From NCBI RefSeq assembly GCF_014648855.1, contig NZ_BMRX01000016.1, positions 124,001 to 188,000 of the forward strand: 64,000 nt of DNA. The letters are read 5' to 3'. Position numbers and translations under genes: made by a program. Shown here one piece after another: positions 52,562-61,518 of this stretch; position 1 is the stretch's first letter, and each line of letters opens with the position of its first letter. The notes below the pieces were generated by a model. That model saw only the letters and a list, made by a program, of their open reading frames with translations, had not been told where the DNA came from and did no database searches. The DNA comes from Streptomyces parvulus. GTDB taxonomy: Bacteria; Actinomycetota; Actinomycetes; Streptomycetales; Streptomycetaceae.

Positions 52562-53637
52562 TGAGCGCGGCCCCACAGGCCGAGCCGGCGGTGGCCCCGC
52601 CGCCGGCCCCCGGCCCCCGGGAGAGCGACGGGCGGACCCGCGAGCGCTCGGTGGTGCTGCGGGTGCTGGCCCGGCCCGAGGTCGGGGTCCTCCTCGGCGC
52701 CGTCGCCGTGTACGTCTTCTTCCTGATCGCCGCCCCCTCGGTCCGCGAGGGCAGCTCCATGGCGACGGTGCTCTACCAGTCGTCCACCATCGGCATCATG
52801 GCGCTGCCGGTGGCCCTGCTGATGATCGGCGGCGAGTTCGACCTGTCGTCGGGCGTCGCCGTGGTCACCTCCGCGCTCACCGCGGGCATGCTCAGCTACC
52901 AGCTGACCCTGAACGTGTGGATGGGCGTGATCGTCGCCCTGGTGGCCTCCCTCGCCGTCGGCGCGTTCAACGGCTGGGTGCTGATGAAGACCGGCCTGCC
53001 CAGCTTCCTGGTCACGCTGGCCACCTTCCTGATCCTCCAGGGCGTCAACCTCGCCGTCACCAAGCTCGTCACCGGCAACGTCGCCACCGACGACATCAGC
53101 GACATGGACGGCTTCGACCAGGCCAAGGCCGTCTTCGCCTCCTCCTTCGACGTCGGCGGCGTCGAGGTGAAGATCACCGTGGTCTACTGGCTGGTCTTCG
53201 CGGCGCTGGCCACCTGGGTGCTGCTGCGCACCAAGTACGGCAACTGGATCTTCGCGGTCGGCGGCAGCCAGGAGTCGGCCCGAGCGGTCGGCGTGCCCGT
53301 CACCTTCACCAAGATCACGCTGTTCATGCTGGTCGGCTTCGGCGCCTGGTTCGTCGGCATGCACCAGCTGTTCTCCTTCAACACCGTGCAGTCCGGCGAG
53401 GGCGTCGGCCAGGAGCTGATCTACATCGCCGCGGCCGTGATCGGCGGCTGCCTGCTCACCGGCGGCTACGGTTCGGCCATCGGCCCGGTCTTCGGCGCCT
53501 TCATGTTCGGCATGGTGAACCAGGGCATCGTCTTCGCCGGCTGGAACCCCGACTGGTTCAAGGCGTTCCTCGGCGTGATGCTGCTGGGCGCCGTCCTGAT
53601 CAACCTGTACGTGCGCCGCGCGGCGACCCGGAGGTGA
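52561..53637 (+). CDS. Sugar (inositol) ABC transporter permease
   Basis: The 358-residue membrane protein belongs to the RbsC/branched-chain permease family, with about ten helices and the marker segments LLMIGGEFDLSSGVAVVTSA, GLPSFLVTLATFLILQGVNL and AAAVIGGCLLTGGYGSAIGP. A ~30-residue Pro/Ala/Arg-rich cytoplasmic head precedes the first helix. Its ATG overlaps the binding-protein stop (TGATG). It should form the translocation pore as a homodimer with the ATPase encoded next. Confidence 0.93.
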   Translation: MSAAPQAEPAVAPPPAPGPRESDGRTRERSVVLRVLARPEVGVLLGAVAVYVFFLIAAPSVREGSSMATVLYQSSTIGIMALPVALLMIGGEFDLSSGVAVVTSALTAGMLSYQLTLNVWMGVIVALVASLAVGAFNGWVLMKTGLPSFLVTLATFLILQGVNLAVTKLVTGNVATDDISDMDGFDQAKAVFASSFDVGGVEVKITVVYWLVFAALATWVLLRTKYGNWIFAVGGSQESARAVGVPVTFTKITLFMLVGFGAWFVGMHQLFSFNTVQSGEGVGQELIYIAAAVIGGCLLTGGYGSAIGPVFGAFMFGMVNQGIVFAGWNPDWFKAFLGVMLLGAVLINLYVRRAATRR

Positions 53638-53642
53638 CGGAA

Positions 53643-54590
53643 ATGACCACCAAGACCCCCGGCACCCAGGGTGCCGTCCGCACGGACCCCGCGCCCGGGC
53701 GGGAGGCGCCGATCGTGGAACTGCGCGGCGCGGGCAAGGCGTACGGCAACGTCCGCGCCCTGCACGGCGTCGACCTCGCCGTCCACCCCGGCCGGGTGAC
53801 CTGCGTGCTCGGCGACAACGGCGCCGGCAAGTCCACCCTCATCAAGATCATCTCCGGGCTGCACCAGCACACCGAGGGCGAGTTCCTCGTCGACGGCGAG
53901 CCGGTGCGCTTCACCACCCCCCGCGACGCCCTCGCCCGCGGCATCGCCACCGTCTACCAGGACCTCGCCACCGTGCCGCTGATGCCGGTGTGGCGGAACT
54001 TCTTCCTCGGCTCCGAGATGACCAGGGGCCCCTGGCCCGTGCGCCGCCTCGACATCGCCCGCATGAAGCGGACCGCCGACGAGGAACTGCGCAACATGGG
54101 CATCGTCCTGGACGACCTGGAGCAGCCCATCGGCACGCTCTCCGGCGGCCAGCGCCAGTGCGTGGCCATCGCCCGCGCCGTCTACTTCGGTGCCCGCGTC
54201 CTCATCCTCGACGAGCCCACCGCCGCCCTCGGCGTCAAGCAGTCCGGCGTCGTCCTCAAGTACGTCGCCGCCGCCCGCGAACGCGGCCTCGGCGTCATCC
54301 TCATCACCCACAACCCCCACCACGCCTACATGGTCGGCGACCACTTCAGCGTGCTGCGCCTCGGCACCCTCGAACTCAGCGCCGCCCGCTCCGGCATCAC
54401 CCTCGAACAGCTCACCAACCACATGGCGGGCGGCGCCGAACTGGCCACCCTCAAGCACGAGCTGGCCCAGGTCGGCGGCGTCGACGTGGAGGCGCTGCCG
54501 GGGCCCGAGGCCGGGGGAGCCGGGGACGCGGCGCCGAAGGACACCGCACCAGGCACTGACGTACCGCACACCGCCGAAGGGAAGGCCTGA
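53643..54590 (+). CDS. Sugar (inositol) ABC transporter ATP-binding protein
   Basis: The 315-residue protein has one ABC domain: Walker A LGDNGAGKSTLIKI (about residues 57-70), the Q-loop in ATVYQDLATVPLMPV, signature TLSGGQRQCVAIARAV, Walker B VLILDEPTAAL and the switch histidine in ILITHNPHHA. RbsA-type partners usually have two ABC domains, so this is the shorter FrcA-like form. The C-terminal ~35 residues are Gly/Ala/Pro-rich. The iolE-like gene follows after one base. Confidence 0.92.
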   Translation: MTTKTPGTQGAVRTDPAPGREAPIVELRGAGKAYGNVRALHGVDLAVHPGRVTCVLGDNGAGKSTLIKIISGLHQHTEGEFLVDGEPVRFTTPRDALARGIATVYQDLATVPLMPVWRNFFLGSEMTRGPWPVRRLDIARMKRTADEELRNMGIVLDDLEQPIGTLSGGQRQCVAIARAVYFGARVLILDEPTAALGVKQSGVVLKYVAAARERGLGVILITHNPHHAYMVGDHFSVLRLGTLELSAARSGITLEQLTNHMAGGAELATLKHELAQVGGVDVEALPGPEAGGAGDAAPKDTAPGTDVPHTAEGKA

Positions 54591-54591
54591 C

Positions 54592-55494
54592 ATGACCGCT
54601 GCCCTGGACCGCATCCGAGTCGGCTCGGCACCCGACTCCTGGGGCGTCTGGTTCCCTGACGACCCGCTGCAGGTGCCCTGGCAGCGCTTCCTGGACGAGG
54701 TCGCCGAGGCCGGCTACGAGTGGATCGAGCTGGGCCCCTACGGCTACCTCCCCACCGACCCGGCCCGGCTCACCGACGAGGTGGCCCGGCGCGGCCTCAG
54801 GGTCTCCGCGGGCACCATCTTCTGCGGACTGCACCGGGGCCCCTCGGAGTGGGACGCCACCTGGGAGCAGGTCGGCCGCGTCGCCGCCCTGACCCGGGCC
54901 ATGGGCGCGGAGCACCTCGTCGTCATCCCGTCCTTCTGGCGCGACGACAAGACCGCCGAGATCCTGGAGCCCCCGGAGCTGACCGCCGAGCAGTGGGCGA
55001 ACCTCACCGGCGGCATGGAACGCCTCGGCCGCGAGGTGCGCGACGCCTACGGCCTGGACATCGTCGTCCACCCGCACGCCGACACGCACATCGACACCGA
55101 GGAGCACGTCGAGCGCTTCCTCGACGGCACCGACTCCGGCCTGGTCGGCCTCTGCCTGGACACCGGCCACTACGCCTACTGCGGCGGCGACAGCGTCAAA
55201 CTCATCGAGACCTACGGTGAGCGCATCGGCTACCTGCACCTCAAGCAGGTCGACCCGGAGATCCTCGCCGAGGTCCGGGCGGGCGGCGTGCCCTTCGGGC
55301 CGGCCGTGCGGCGCGGCGTCATGTGCGAACCGCCGGCCGGCGTCCCGGACCTCGGCCCGGTGCTCACCGCCGCCCAGAAACTGGACGTCGACCTGTTCGC
55401 CATCGTCGAGCAGGACATGTACCCCTGCGAGCCGGACAAGCCGCTGCCCATCGCCGTGCGCACCCGGAAGTTCCTGCGCTCCTGCGGCGCCTGA
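54592..55494 (+). CDS. iolE: Inosose dehydratase-like sugar phosphate isomerase/epimerase
   Basis: The 300-residue TIM-barrel protein has the AP-endonuclease-2 fold: VGSAPDSWGVWFPDDP, GYEWIELGPYGYLPTDPARL, IVVHPHADTHIDTEEHVERF, GLCLDTGHYAYCGGD and GYLHLKQVDPEIL, whose His, Asp and Glu bind a metal. IolE removes water from 2-keto-myo-inositol. The DSWGVWF and LDTGHYAYCGGD segments favour IolE, although an IolI-type isomerase is the alternative. It is the last gene of the transporter operon, one base after the ATPase gene. Confidence 0.87.
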   Translation: MTAALDRIRVGSAPDSWGVWFPDDPLQVPWQRFLDEVAEAGYEWIELGPYGYLPTDPARLTDEVARRGLRVSAGTIFCGLHRGPSEWDATWEQVGRVAALTRAMGAEHLVVIPSFWRDDKTAEILEPPELTAEQWANLTGGMERLGREVRDAYGLDIVVHPHADTHIDTEEHVERFLDGTDSGLVGLCLDTGHYAYCGGDSVKLIETYGERIGYLHLKQVDPEILAEVRAGGVPFGPAVRRGVMCEPPAGVPDLGPVLTAAQKLDVDLFAIVEQDMYPCEPDKPLPIAVRTRKFLRSCGA

Positions 55495-55606
55495 GGACGC
55501 GGGGCCGGCGGGCGGGTCCCGCCGGTGCGCCGCTCGGCGGGCCGTCGCCGGTGGTGCGCGCTAGCGTGCGCAGCACCGGTACCTTCGTCCCGACCCCGGA
55601 GGCGTC

Positions 55607-56020
55607 ATGACCTCGCGACTCAACCCCTACCTCAGCTTCGACGGCGACGCCCGGCAGGCGCTGGAGTTCTACGAGCAGGTGTTCGGCGGCGACCTTGCGC
55701 TGAACACCTTCGGCGCGTCCGGCATGCCCGACCCCGCCTACGCCGAGAAGATCATGCACGGCATGCTGGAGACCCCGAGCGGCTTCACCCTGATGGGCGC
55801 CGACACCCCGCCCGGCATGGACCACACGCCGGGGAGCAACTTCTCGGTGAGCCTCAGCGGCGACGACGCCGCCGAGCTGCGCGGCTACTGGGAGAAACTG
55901 TCCGCCGGCGGCACCGTCTCCGTGCCCCTGGAGAAGCAGATGTGGGGCGACGTCTTCGGCATGTGCACGGACCGGTTCGGCATCCCGTGGATGGTGAACA
56001 TCAGCGAGCCGACGGGCTGA
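55607..56020 (+). CDS. VOC family protein (PhnB-like)
   Basis: The 137-residue protein has the PhnB/glyoxalase-fold pattern: NPYLSFDGDARQALEFYEQV, MHGMLETPSGFTLMGAD and WGDVFGMCTDRFGIPWMVNI at the end. Such proteins are dimeric and may bind a metal or small ligand. No reaction is known. GGAGG lies five bases before the ATG and a TAGCGT hexamer about 40 bases before it. It is wedged between iol genes but shows no link to inositol. Confidence 0.9.
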   Translation: MTSRLNPYLSFDGDARQALEFYEQVFGGDLALNTFGASGMPDPAYAEKIMHGMLETPSGFTLMGADTPPGMDHTPGSNFSVSLSGDDAAELRGYWEKLSAGGTVSVPLEKQMWGDVFGMCTDRFGIPWMVNISEPTG

Positions 56021-56062
56021 CCCGCCGGCTCGCCGCCCGGCCGTGAACCGGGAGCGCCCCGC

Positions 56063-57067
56063 TCAGCCCCGCCGCACCTCCGCGACCGTCACGGGCCGGT
56101 GCTCGCGCAGCGACAGCGTGCACGCCTCGGCGATCCAGCCCGCCTCCAGCGCGTCCTCGATCGTGCACGGCGAGGTCCGCGTGCGCGCCACGACCTCGGT
56201 GAACGCGCCGAGTTCGGCGCGGTAGGCGGCGGCGAACCGGTCCATGAAGAAGTCGTGCGGCGTGCTCGCCGGGAAGGTCGCGCCGGGCTCCACCGAGCGC
56301 AGCGGCAGCCGGTCCTCCAGGCCGACCGCGACGGAGTCGTCGAAGCCGTGCAGCTCCATCCGGACGTCGTGGCCGCGCCCGTTGTGCCGGCTGTTGGAGA
56401 CCACGGCGATCGTGCCGTCGTCCAGCGTGAGGACCGCGCCGGTGGTGTCGGCGTCACCCGCCTCCCGGATGTACGCGGCGCCCCGGTTGCCGCCGACGGC
56501 GTACACCTCGGTCACCTCGCGGCCGGTCACCCAGCGGATGATGTCGAAGTCGTGCACCGAGCAGTCCCGGAAGATGCCCCCGGAGGCGGCGACGTACGCC
56601 GGGGGCGGCGGGGCCGGGTCCAGCGTGGTCGACCGCACCGTGTGCAGCTTCCCCAGCTCGCCCGCCCGCACCGCCGCCCGCGCGGCTGCGTAGGCGGCGT
56701 CGAAGCGCCGGTTGAACCCGATCTGCACGGGCACGTCGTGGCCCGCGACCGCCTTCAGCACGTCGACGCCCTCGGTCATGGTCCGGGCGACGGGCTTCTC
56801 GCAGAACACGGGCACGCCGGCCTCCACGGCGGCCACGATCAGCTCGGGGTGGGCGTCGGTCGCCGCGGCGACCACCACACCGTCCACCCCGGCCGCCAGC
56901 AGCGCCTGAGGCGAGGCGGCCACCTCGGCGCCGAACAGGTCGGCGGCGGTCCGCGCGGCGTCCGCGGACGGGTCGGCGACGACCAGCGAGTCGACGGCGT
57001 CGAGTTCGGAGAGGGTCTCGGCGTGGAAGGCGCCGATGCGGCCGAGGCCGAGGATTCCGATGCGCAT
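56063..57067 (-). CDS. iolG: Inositol 2-dehydrogenase
   Basis: The 334-residue Gfo/Idh/MocA oxidoreductase oxidises myo-inositol to 2-keto-myo-inositol with NAD. It has GILGLGRIGAFHAETLSELD, the GEKPVA-type motif as FCEKPVARTMTEG (catalytic lysine at about 95), QIGFNRRFDAAYAAARAAV and SGGIFRDCSVHDFDIIRWVTG with the active-site Asp/His. This is the IolG pattern. AAGGAG precedes the ATG. The phytanoyl-CoA-dioxygenase-like gene lies 78 bases upstream on the same strand. Confidence 0.9.
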   Translation of the reverse strand: MRIGILGLGRIGAFHAETLSELDAVDSLVVADPSADAARTAADLFGAEVAASPQALLAAGVDGVVVAAATDAHPELIVAAVEAGVPVFCEKPVARTMTEGVDVLKAVAGHDVPVQIGFNRRFDAAYAAARAAVRAGELGKLHTVRSTTLDPAPPPPAYVAASGGIFRDCSVHDFDIIRWVTGREVTEVYAVGGNRGAAYIREAGDADTTGAVLTLDDGTIAVVSNSRHNGRGHDVRMELHGFDDSVAVGLEDRLPLRSVEPGATFPASTPHDFFMDRFAAAYRAELGAFTEVVARTRTSPCTIEDALEAGWIAEACTLSLREHRPVTVAEVRRG

Positions 57068-57145
57068 GTTCTTGGCTGCTCCTTGTGCGTGGTCGCCGCG
57101 GCCGTACCCGGTCGGGTCCGCCCCGGCATCTTCCGGTGACGTCCG

Positions 57146-58306
57146 TCAGTGCCCGCGCCGCGCCCCGGCGGCCCGCAGCTCCCCGCGCAGCACCTCGGGC
57201 GGCCGCCCTTCGCCGAGCGCCCGCCGTACGAGGTCGGCCTGGGAGGGCGGGGCCAGGCCGCCGACCGGCGGATCGCGGTCGAGGTCGGTGGGGAACGGGT
57301 AGCCCTCGGCGCTCGCGGCGACGACGTTCTCCAGCCACCGTTCGTCCGCGCCGCCCGCCCGGCGCTCCAGGAGCACGGGATAGACGGCGTTGACCACCGC
57401 CTCCCGGTCCACGCTCTCCATGGCGCGGCCGAACGCGGAGGAGATCTGGAGCAGGTTGGCCATGCGGCGCACGTCCGCCGAGCGGTTGGCGCCGGCCGCG
57501 TGGAACAGCGCGGGGCTGAAGAAGACGGCGTCGCCCTTGGCCAGCGGCAGTTGGACGTGCCGCGCCTCGAAGTACGCGCGGAACTCGGGGCGCCGCCAGG
57601 CCAGATAGCCGGGCGCGTACTTCTGGGAGTACGGCAGGTACATCGTGGGCCCCGACTCCACGGGCATGTCGCGGTGGGCGACCGCGCCCTGCAGCGTGAG
57701 CACGGGGGACAGGCGGTGCACGTGCGCCGGGTAGGCGGCGGCCGCCTCGTCGGAGAGGAAGCCGAGGTGGTAGTCGCGGTGCGGGGACTGGGCGGCGCCG
57801 CCCGGGTTGACCACGTTGATCTGCGACGTCACCTGGTAGCCGGGGCCCAGCCAGGCCCGGGAGACCAGGGCGAGCGCGTCGTTGGCGTAGTACTCGGCGA
57901 AGGTCTCGGGGTCGTGCAGGGCCGCCTTCTCCAGGGCGTTCCACACCCGGTCGTTGGCGCCGGGCGCGGCGAAGTGGTCGCCCGCGGCGGCGCCCGACGC
58001 GCGCTGGGCGTCGATCAGGGCGTCGAAGACGGCGGTGGCCCGGTCCACGACCGCCGGGTCCGGGAAGGCGCCCCGGAGGACGACGATGCCGGGGCCGTCG
58101 GCCAGGGCGTGGACCAGTTCGGCCGCCCACCCCGCGTCGTCCCGCAGCCGTCCGGCCTCGTAGACCGGGACACCCTGCTCCACGGCGTCCGCCCGGGGGT
58201 GGTCCGCCGGATCGGCGGGTCGCTCGACGAGGGCACGGAGGGCGTCGAGGTCGCAGTCCCGTGCGGAGAACCGGGCGCCGGGGGCGGGGACGGGCGTTGC
58301 GGACAT
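57146..58306 (-). CDS. Phytanoyl-CoA dioxygenase (PhyH) family oxygenase
   Basis: The 386-residue protein is an Fe(II)/2-oxoglutarate oxygenase. The HxD pair is in QSPHRDYHLGFLSDEA (about residues 172-187), and the distal histidine and 2-oxoglutarate arginine are in FFSPALFHAAGANRSADVRR. GPGIVVLRGAFPDPAVVDR fits the start of the family. It hydroxylates an unknown substrate. Its position before iolG and divergent from a LacI regulator suggests a role with a cyclitol or modified sugar. ATG at 58306 chosen for AAGGA upstream. A longer start at 58360 is possible. Confidence 0.87.
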   Translation of the reverse strand: MSATPVPAPGARFSARDCDLDALRALVERPADPADHPRADAVEQGVPVYEAGRLRDDAGWAAELVHALADGPGIVVLRGAFPDPAVVDRATAVFDALIDAQRASGAAAGDHFAAPGANDRVWNALEKAALHDPETFAEYYANDALALVSRAWLGPGYQVTSQINVVNPGGAAQSPHRDYHLGFLSDEAAAAYPAHVHRLSPVLTLQGAVAHRDMPVESGPTMYLPYSQKYAPGYLAWRRPEFRAYFEARHVQLPLAKGDAVFFSPALFHAAGANRSADVRRMANLLQISSAFGRAMESVDREAVVNAVYPVLLERRAGGADERWLENVVAASAEGYPFPTDLDRDPPVGGLAPPSQADLVRRALGEGRPPEVLRGELRAAGARRGH

Positions 58307-58405
58307 CGTCGTCCTTTCGCTGACAGGGGCGGCACGGTGCTGCCATTCTTGTCCTGACATACGGCGCGAACAACCAGCAGCGAGCCATCAAAAACCCCTC
58401 AAGAG

Positions 58406-58423
58406 GTTCGCGCGGGAGCGAAC
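58406..58423. promoter_or_regulatory. Palindrome GTTCGC-N6-GCGAAC upstream of the LacI gene
   Basis: Perfect six-base arms around six bases lie 20 bases before the LacI-type gene and within the divergent promoter region with the PhyH-iolG operon. An 18-base palindrome there fits a LacI-family operator. Function is inferred from position only. Confidence 0.55.
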
Positions 58424-58443
58424 GGGTCATGGAGGAGCCGGGC

Positions 58444-59478
58444 ATGGGCCATCCCTTCCCGATCAGGGAGATCGCACGTCAGGCGGGTCTGAGCGAGGCC
58501 ACCGTCGACCGGGTGCTCAACGCCCGGGGCGGGGTGCGCCGGTCCACGGCCGACGAGGTGCGCCGGGCCATCGCCGACCTCGACCGCCAGCGCACCCAGG
58601 TCCGGCTGGTCGGCCGCACCTTCATGATCGACATCGTGATGCAGTCGCCGGAGCGCTTCTCCACCGCCGTGCGCGCCGCGCTGGAGGCCGAACTGCCGTC
58701 CCTGCACCCCGCCGTCGTGCGCTCGCGCTTCCACTTCCGCGAGACCGGCCCGGCCGCCGGACTGACCGACGTCCTGGACCGGATCGCCCGGCGCGGCTCG
58801 CAGGGCGTGATCCTCAAGGCGCCGGACGTCCCCGAGGTGGCCGCCGCGGTGGGCCGGCTGAGCGCGGCCGGCGTACCCGTCGTGACCCTGGCGACGGACC
58901 TGCCCGCCGCCTCCCGGCTCGGTTACGTGGGCATCGACAACCGGGCGGCCGGCGCGACCGCCGCCCATCTGACCGGCCAGTGGCTCGGCGACCGCCCCGG
59001 CAACGTCCTCACCAGCCTCAGCAGCGGCTTCTTCCGCAACGAGGAGGAGCGCGAGATGGGATTCCGCGCCGTCCTGCGCGCGCGGCACCCGGAGCGCGTC
59101 CTCGTCGAGATCGCCGGCGGCCAGGGGCTGGACGCCACCCAGTACGACCTGGTCCGGGCCGCGCTGGAACGCGACCCGGAGATCCGCGCGGTCTACTCGA
59201 TGGGCGGCGGCAACATCGCCACCCTGCGGGCCTTCGCCGACCTCGGCCGCACCTGCGCGGTGTTCGTCGCCCACGACCTCGACCAGGACAACACCCGCCT
59301 GCTGCGCGAGCACCGGCTGTCCGCCGTACTCCACCACGACCTGCGGCAGGACCTGCGCGAGGCCTGCCGCCTGGTGATGCGCGCCCACGGGGCGCTGCCG
59401 CCCGCTGCGCCGCCCCTGCCCTCGGCGATCCAGGTGGTCACGCCCTACAACATGCCGCCGGGAATCGCGGGGACGTGA
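58444..59478 (+). CDS. LacI family transcriptional regulator
   Basis: The 344-residue protein has an N-terminal helix-turn-helix (IREIARQAGLSEATVDRVLN, about residues 6-25) with GGVRRSTADEV as hinge. It has a sugar-binding-like ligand domain (GVILKAPDVPEVAAAVGRL, SRLGYVGIDNRAAGATAAHL, AVYSMGGGNIATLRAF). Its ligand domain is of the ribose-binding type used for inositol-like sugars. ATG 58444 is chosen since AGGAG lies seven bases upstream. ATG 58429 is the alternative. It probably represses the divergent PhyH-iolG genes. Confidence 0.9.
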   Translation: MGHPFPIREIARQAGLSEATVDRVLNARGGVRRSTADEVRRAIADLDRQRTQVRLVGRTFMIDIVMQSPERFSTAVRAALEAELPSLHPAVVRSRFHFRETGPAAGLTDVLDRIARRGSQGVILKAPDVPEVAAAVGRLSAAGVPVVTLATDLPAASRLGYVGIDNRAAGATAAHLTGQWLGDRPGNVLTSLSSGFFRNEEEREMGFRAVLRARHPERVLVEIAGGQGLDATQYDLVRAALERDPEIRAVYSMGGGNIATLRAFADLGRTCAVFVAHDLDQDNTRLLREHRLSAVLHHDLRQDLREACRLVMRAHGALPPAAPPLPSAIQVVTPYNMPPGIAGT

Positions 59479-59510
59479 CGCGGCCGGCCGCGGGCGCCCC
59501 ACCGTGGCTG

Positions 59511-59552
59511 TGCCGGGTGCCGGGTGCCGGGTGCCGGGTGCCGGGTGCCGGG
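59511..59552. repeat. Six perfect tandem copies of TGCCGGG
   Basis: The heptamer repeats six times without a mismatch in the 190-base gap after the LacI gene. It is in no convincing reading frame. A slippage-prone minisatellite. Nothing else was recognised in 59479-59656. Confidence 0.95.
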
Positions 59553-59656
59553 TGGAGGGCGGCCGGGTGCCCCCGCGCGGCGGCGGACCGCGTCGCGGCC
59601 GTGTGACGTGCCGCGCCGGTCCGGGCGTGTGGCGCGGCGCCGCGCGGCCCGGCTCC

Positions 59657-59669
59657 TACCGTCGGGGGC
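59657..59669 (+). promoter_or_regulatory. Leaderless promoter (-10) of the TMEM175-like gene
   Basis: TACCGT (59657-59662) lies seven bases before the ATG at 59670, without a ribosome site. Confidence 0.5.
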
Positions 59670-60314
59670 ATGTGGACATCGACTCCGGCCGGCGGGCCCG
59701 AGCGGGTGGTGGCGCTGGCCGACGGCGTCTTCGCGATCGCCATCACCCTGCTCGTCCTCGACTTCTCCGTGCCCCGCGGCCTCGACGCGGCGGCGTACCG
59801 CGACGAACTGCGCGAGCTGGTGCCGAACCTGGGGGCCTACGCGCTGAGCGTCCTCGTGCTCGGTCTCTTCTGGCGCGACCACCGCCGCATCTTCCGCTTC
59901 GTCGAGCGCGTCGACGGCCAGGTGATCACCCTGTCGCTGCTCGGCCTCGGCGTCGCGGCCCTCGTGCCGTTCCCTACCACGCTCATCTCGGAGTACGGCC
60001 GTGAACCGGCCTCCGTCGCCATCTACGCCGCCGCGGTGGCATCCCTGGGCGCCTCGCACCTCGCCCTGGTCGCGCTCCTGGCCGCACGGCCCTGGCTGCG
60101 CGGCGACGCCGTGCCCGAGGAGGGCTTCCTGATCTACGGCCTGGACCTCGCCGCGTCGGTCGTGGTCTTCTCGCTCAGCGTCCCGCTCGCCCTCGCGATC
60201 GGCCCGGCGGCCATGTGGGGCTGGCTCGTGCTGCTCCCGCTGAAGGTCCTGATCGGAAGGTGGGCGGTCCGCACCAGCCGGAACGCCGCGCTCAGGCGGG
60301 CACCTCGGGAGTGA
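59670..60314 (+). CDS. TMEM175/DUF1211-like membrane protein, potassium channel family
   Basis: The 214-residue protein has six hydrophobic helices and the family motif in the first helix, RVVALADGVFAIAITLLVLDF, where RxxxFSDGVFAIA is usual. The Phe-Ser before Asp is replaced by Leu-Ala. LGLFWRDHRRIFRFVERVD follows the third helix, as in the family. Bacterial relatives form leak-like K+ channels. The gene appears leaderless and monocistronic. Its 3' end overlaps the convergent dehydrogenase gene by 23 bases. Confidence 0.85.
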   Translation: MWTSTPAGGPERVVALADGVFAIAITLLVLDFSVPRGLDAAAYRDELRELVPNLGAYALSVLVLGLFWRDHRRIFRFVERVDGQVITLSLLGLGVAALVPFPTTLISEYGREPASVAIYAAAVASLGASHLALVALLAARPWLRGDAVPEEGFLIYGLDLAASVVVFSLSVPLALAIGPAAMWGWLVLLPLKVLIGRWAVRTSRNAALRRAPRE

Positions 60315-61455
60315 CCCAGGCGCCGCTGAGCGCCGACCGCGCCATCGCGTCCAGTACGGCGGCGCCGCGCACGGCGTCCGGCAGTGTGGCGCCGTGCGGC
60401 ACGCCCTCCGCGACCGAGCGCAGGAAGCGGTACGCCTCCACCACCTTGAGGTCGTCGTAGCCCATGGCGTTCGCGGCGCCGGGCTGGAACGCGCCGAACT
60501 CGCCGTGCCCGGGGCCGACGTACACGGTGGACACCGGCTGGTCCTGGTACCCGGTGCCCCGGCTGACGCCCAGCTCGTTCATGCGGCGGAAGTCCCAGAA
60601 CACCGCGCCCGTGGTGCCGTGCACCTCGAAGCCGTAGTTGTTCTGCTCCCCGACGGAGACCCGGCAGGCCTCCAGCACCCCCCGGGCACCGGACGCGAAC
60701 CGCAGCAGGCAGCTGACGTAGTCCTCGTTCTCGACCGGGCCCGGCGTACCGCCCGCGGCCCGCGAGTGACCCGCCGTCGCGCCGGTGGGCCGGGCCCGCT
60801 CGGGCAGGAAGATCGCGGTGTCGGCGGTCAGGGACGCGATGTCGCCCAGCAGGAAGCGGGCCAGGTCGGCGCCGTGCGAGGCCAGGTCGCCGAGCACCCC
60901 GCTGCCGCCGCGCTCACGCTCGTATCGCCAGGTGAGCGCGGACTCGGGGTGGGCGGCGTAGTCGCTGAAGAGGCGGACGCGGACATGGGTGACGGTGCCG
61001 ATCTCACCGGCGGCGATCAGGTCGCGGGCCGCCTCGACGGCGGGCGCGTTGCGGTAGTTGAAGCCGACCGTGCCCTGGACGCCGGCCTCGGCGACCGCCC
61101 GCGCGACCGCCCGGGCGTCGTCGAGGCTCAGGCCGACCGGCTTCTCGATCCAGATGTGCTTGCCGGCCCGCGCCATCGCCACGGCGATCTCGCGGTGCAG
61201 GAAGTTGGGCGCGGCGATGCTGACCGCCTGGACGCGCGGGTCGGCGGCCACCTCGCGCCAGTCCCGGGTGGCGGTGGCGAACCCGAACCGGTCGGCGGCC
61301 TCCTCGGCCCGCCCCGGCACCTCCTCGGCGACCGCCACCAGCTCCGGGCGCAGGGCGAGCCGCGGATAGTGGTGCCGGACACGGGCGTACGCCTGGGTGT
61401 GCACCCGGCCCATCCAGCCGAAACCGACGACCGCGACACCGAGTGCGTCGACCAT
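60292..61455 (-). CDS. Gfo/Idh/MocA family oxidoreductase (second, IdhA-like)
   Basis: The 387-residue NAD(P)-dependent dehydrogenase has VAVVGFGWMGRVHTQAYARV at the start, the catalytic-lysine motif WIEKPVGLSLDDARAVA and VGFNYRNAPAVEAARDLIAA. VLGDLASHGADLARFLLGDI and the Gfo/Idh C-terminal domain follow. Together with iolG it gives the locus two cyclitol/sugar dehydrogenases. This one may act on scyllo-inositol or another isomer. AGAGGGG precedes the ATG. Upstream is the palindrome TGTCAA-CCTT-TTGACA. Confidence 0.88.
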   Translation of the reverse strand: MVDALGVAVVGFGWMGRVHTQAYARVRHHYPRLALRPELVAVAEEVPGRAEEAADRFGFATATRDWREVAADPRVQAVSIAAPNFLHREIAVAMARAGKHIWIEKPVGLSLDDARAVARAVAEAGVQGTVGFNYRNAPAVEAARDLIAAGEIGTVTHVRVRLFSDYAAHPESALTWRYERERGGSGVLGDLASHGADLARFLLGDIASLTADTAIFLPERARPTGATAGHSRAAGGTPGPVENEDYVSCLLRFASGARGVLEACRVSVGEQNNYGFEVHGTTGAVFWDFRRMNELGVSRGTGYQDQPVSTVYVGPGHGEFGAFQPGAANAMGYDDLKVVEAYRFLRSVAEGVPHGATLPDAVRGAAVLDAMARSALSGAWVTPEVPA

Positions 61456-61518
61456 GAGAGCCCCTCTTCGGACCTGTCCGTGATCTGTCCAGGCCACCCT
61501 GGGCGGGCGTCGGCATCA

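Noticed and set aside
59511..59552. CRISPR-like repeat
   Set aside because: The 7-base units are directly adjacent without spacers.
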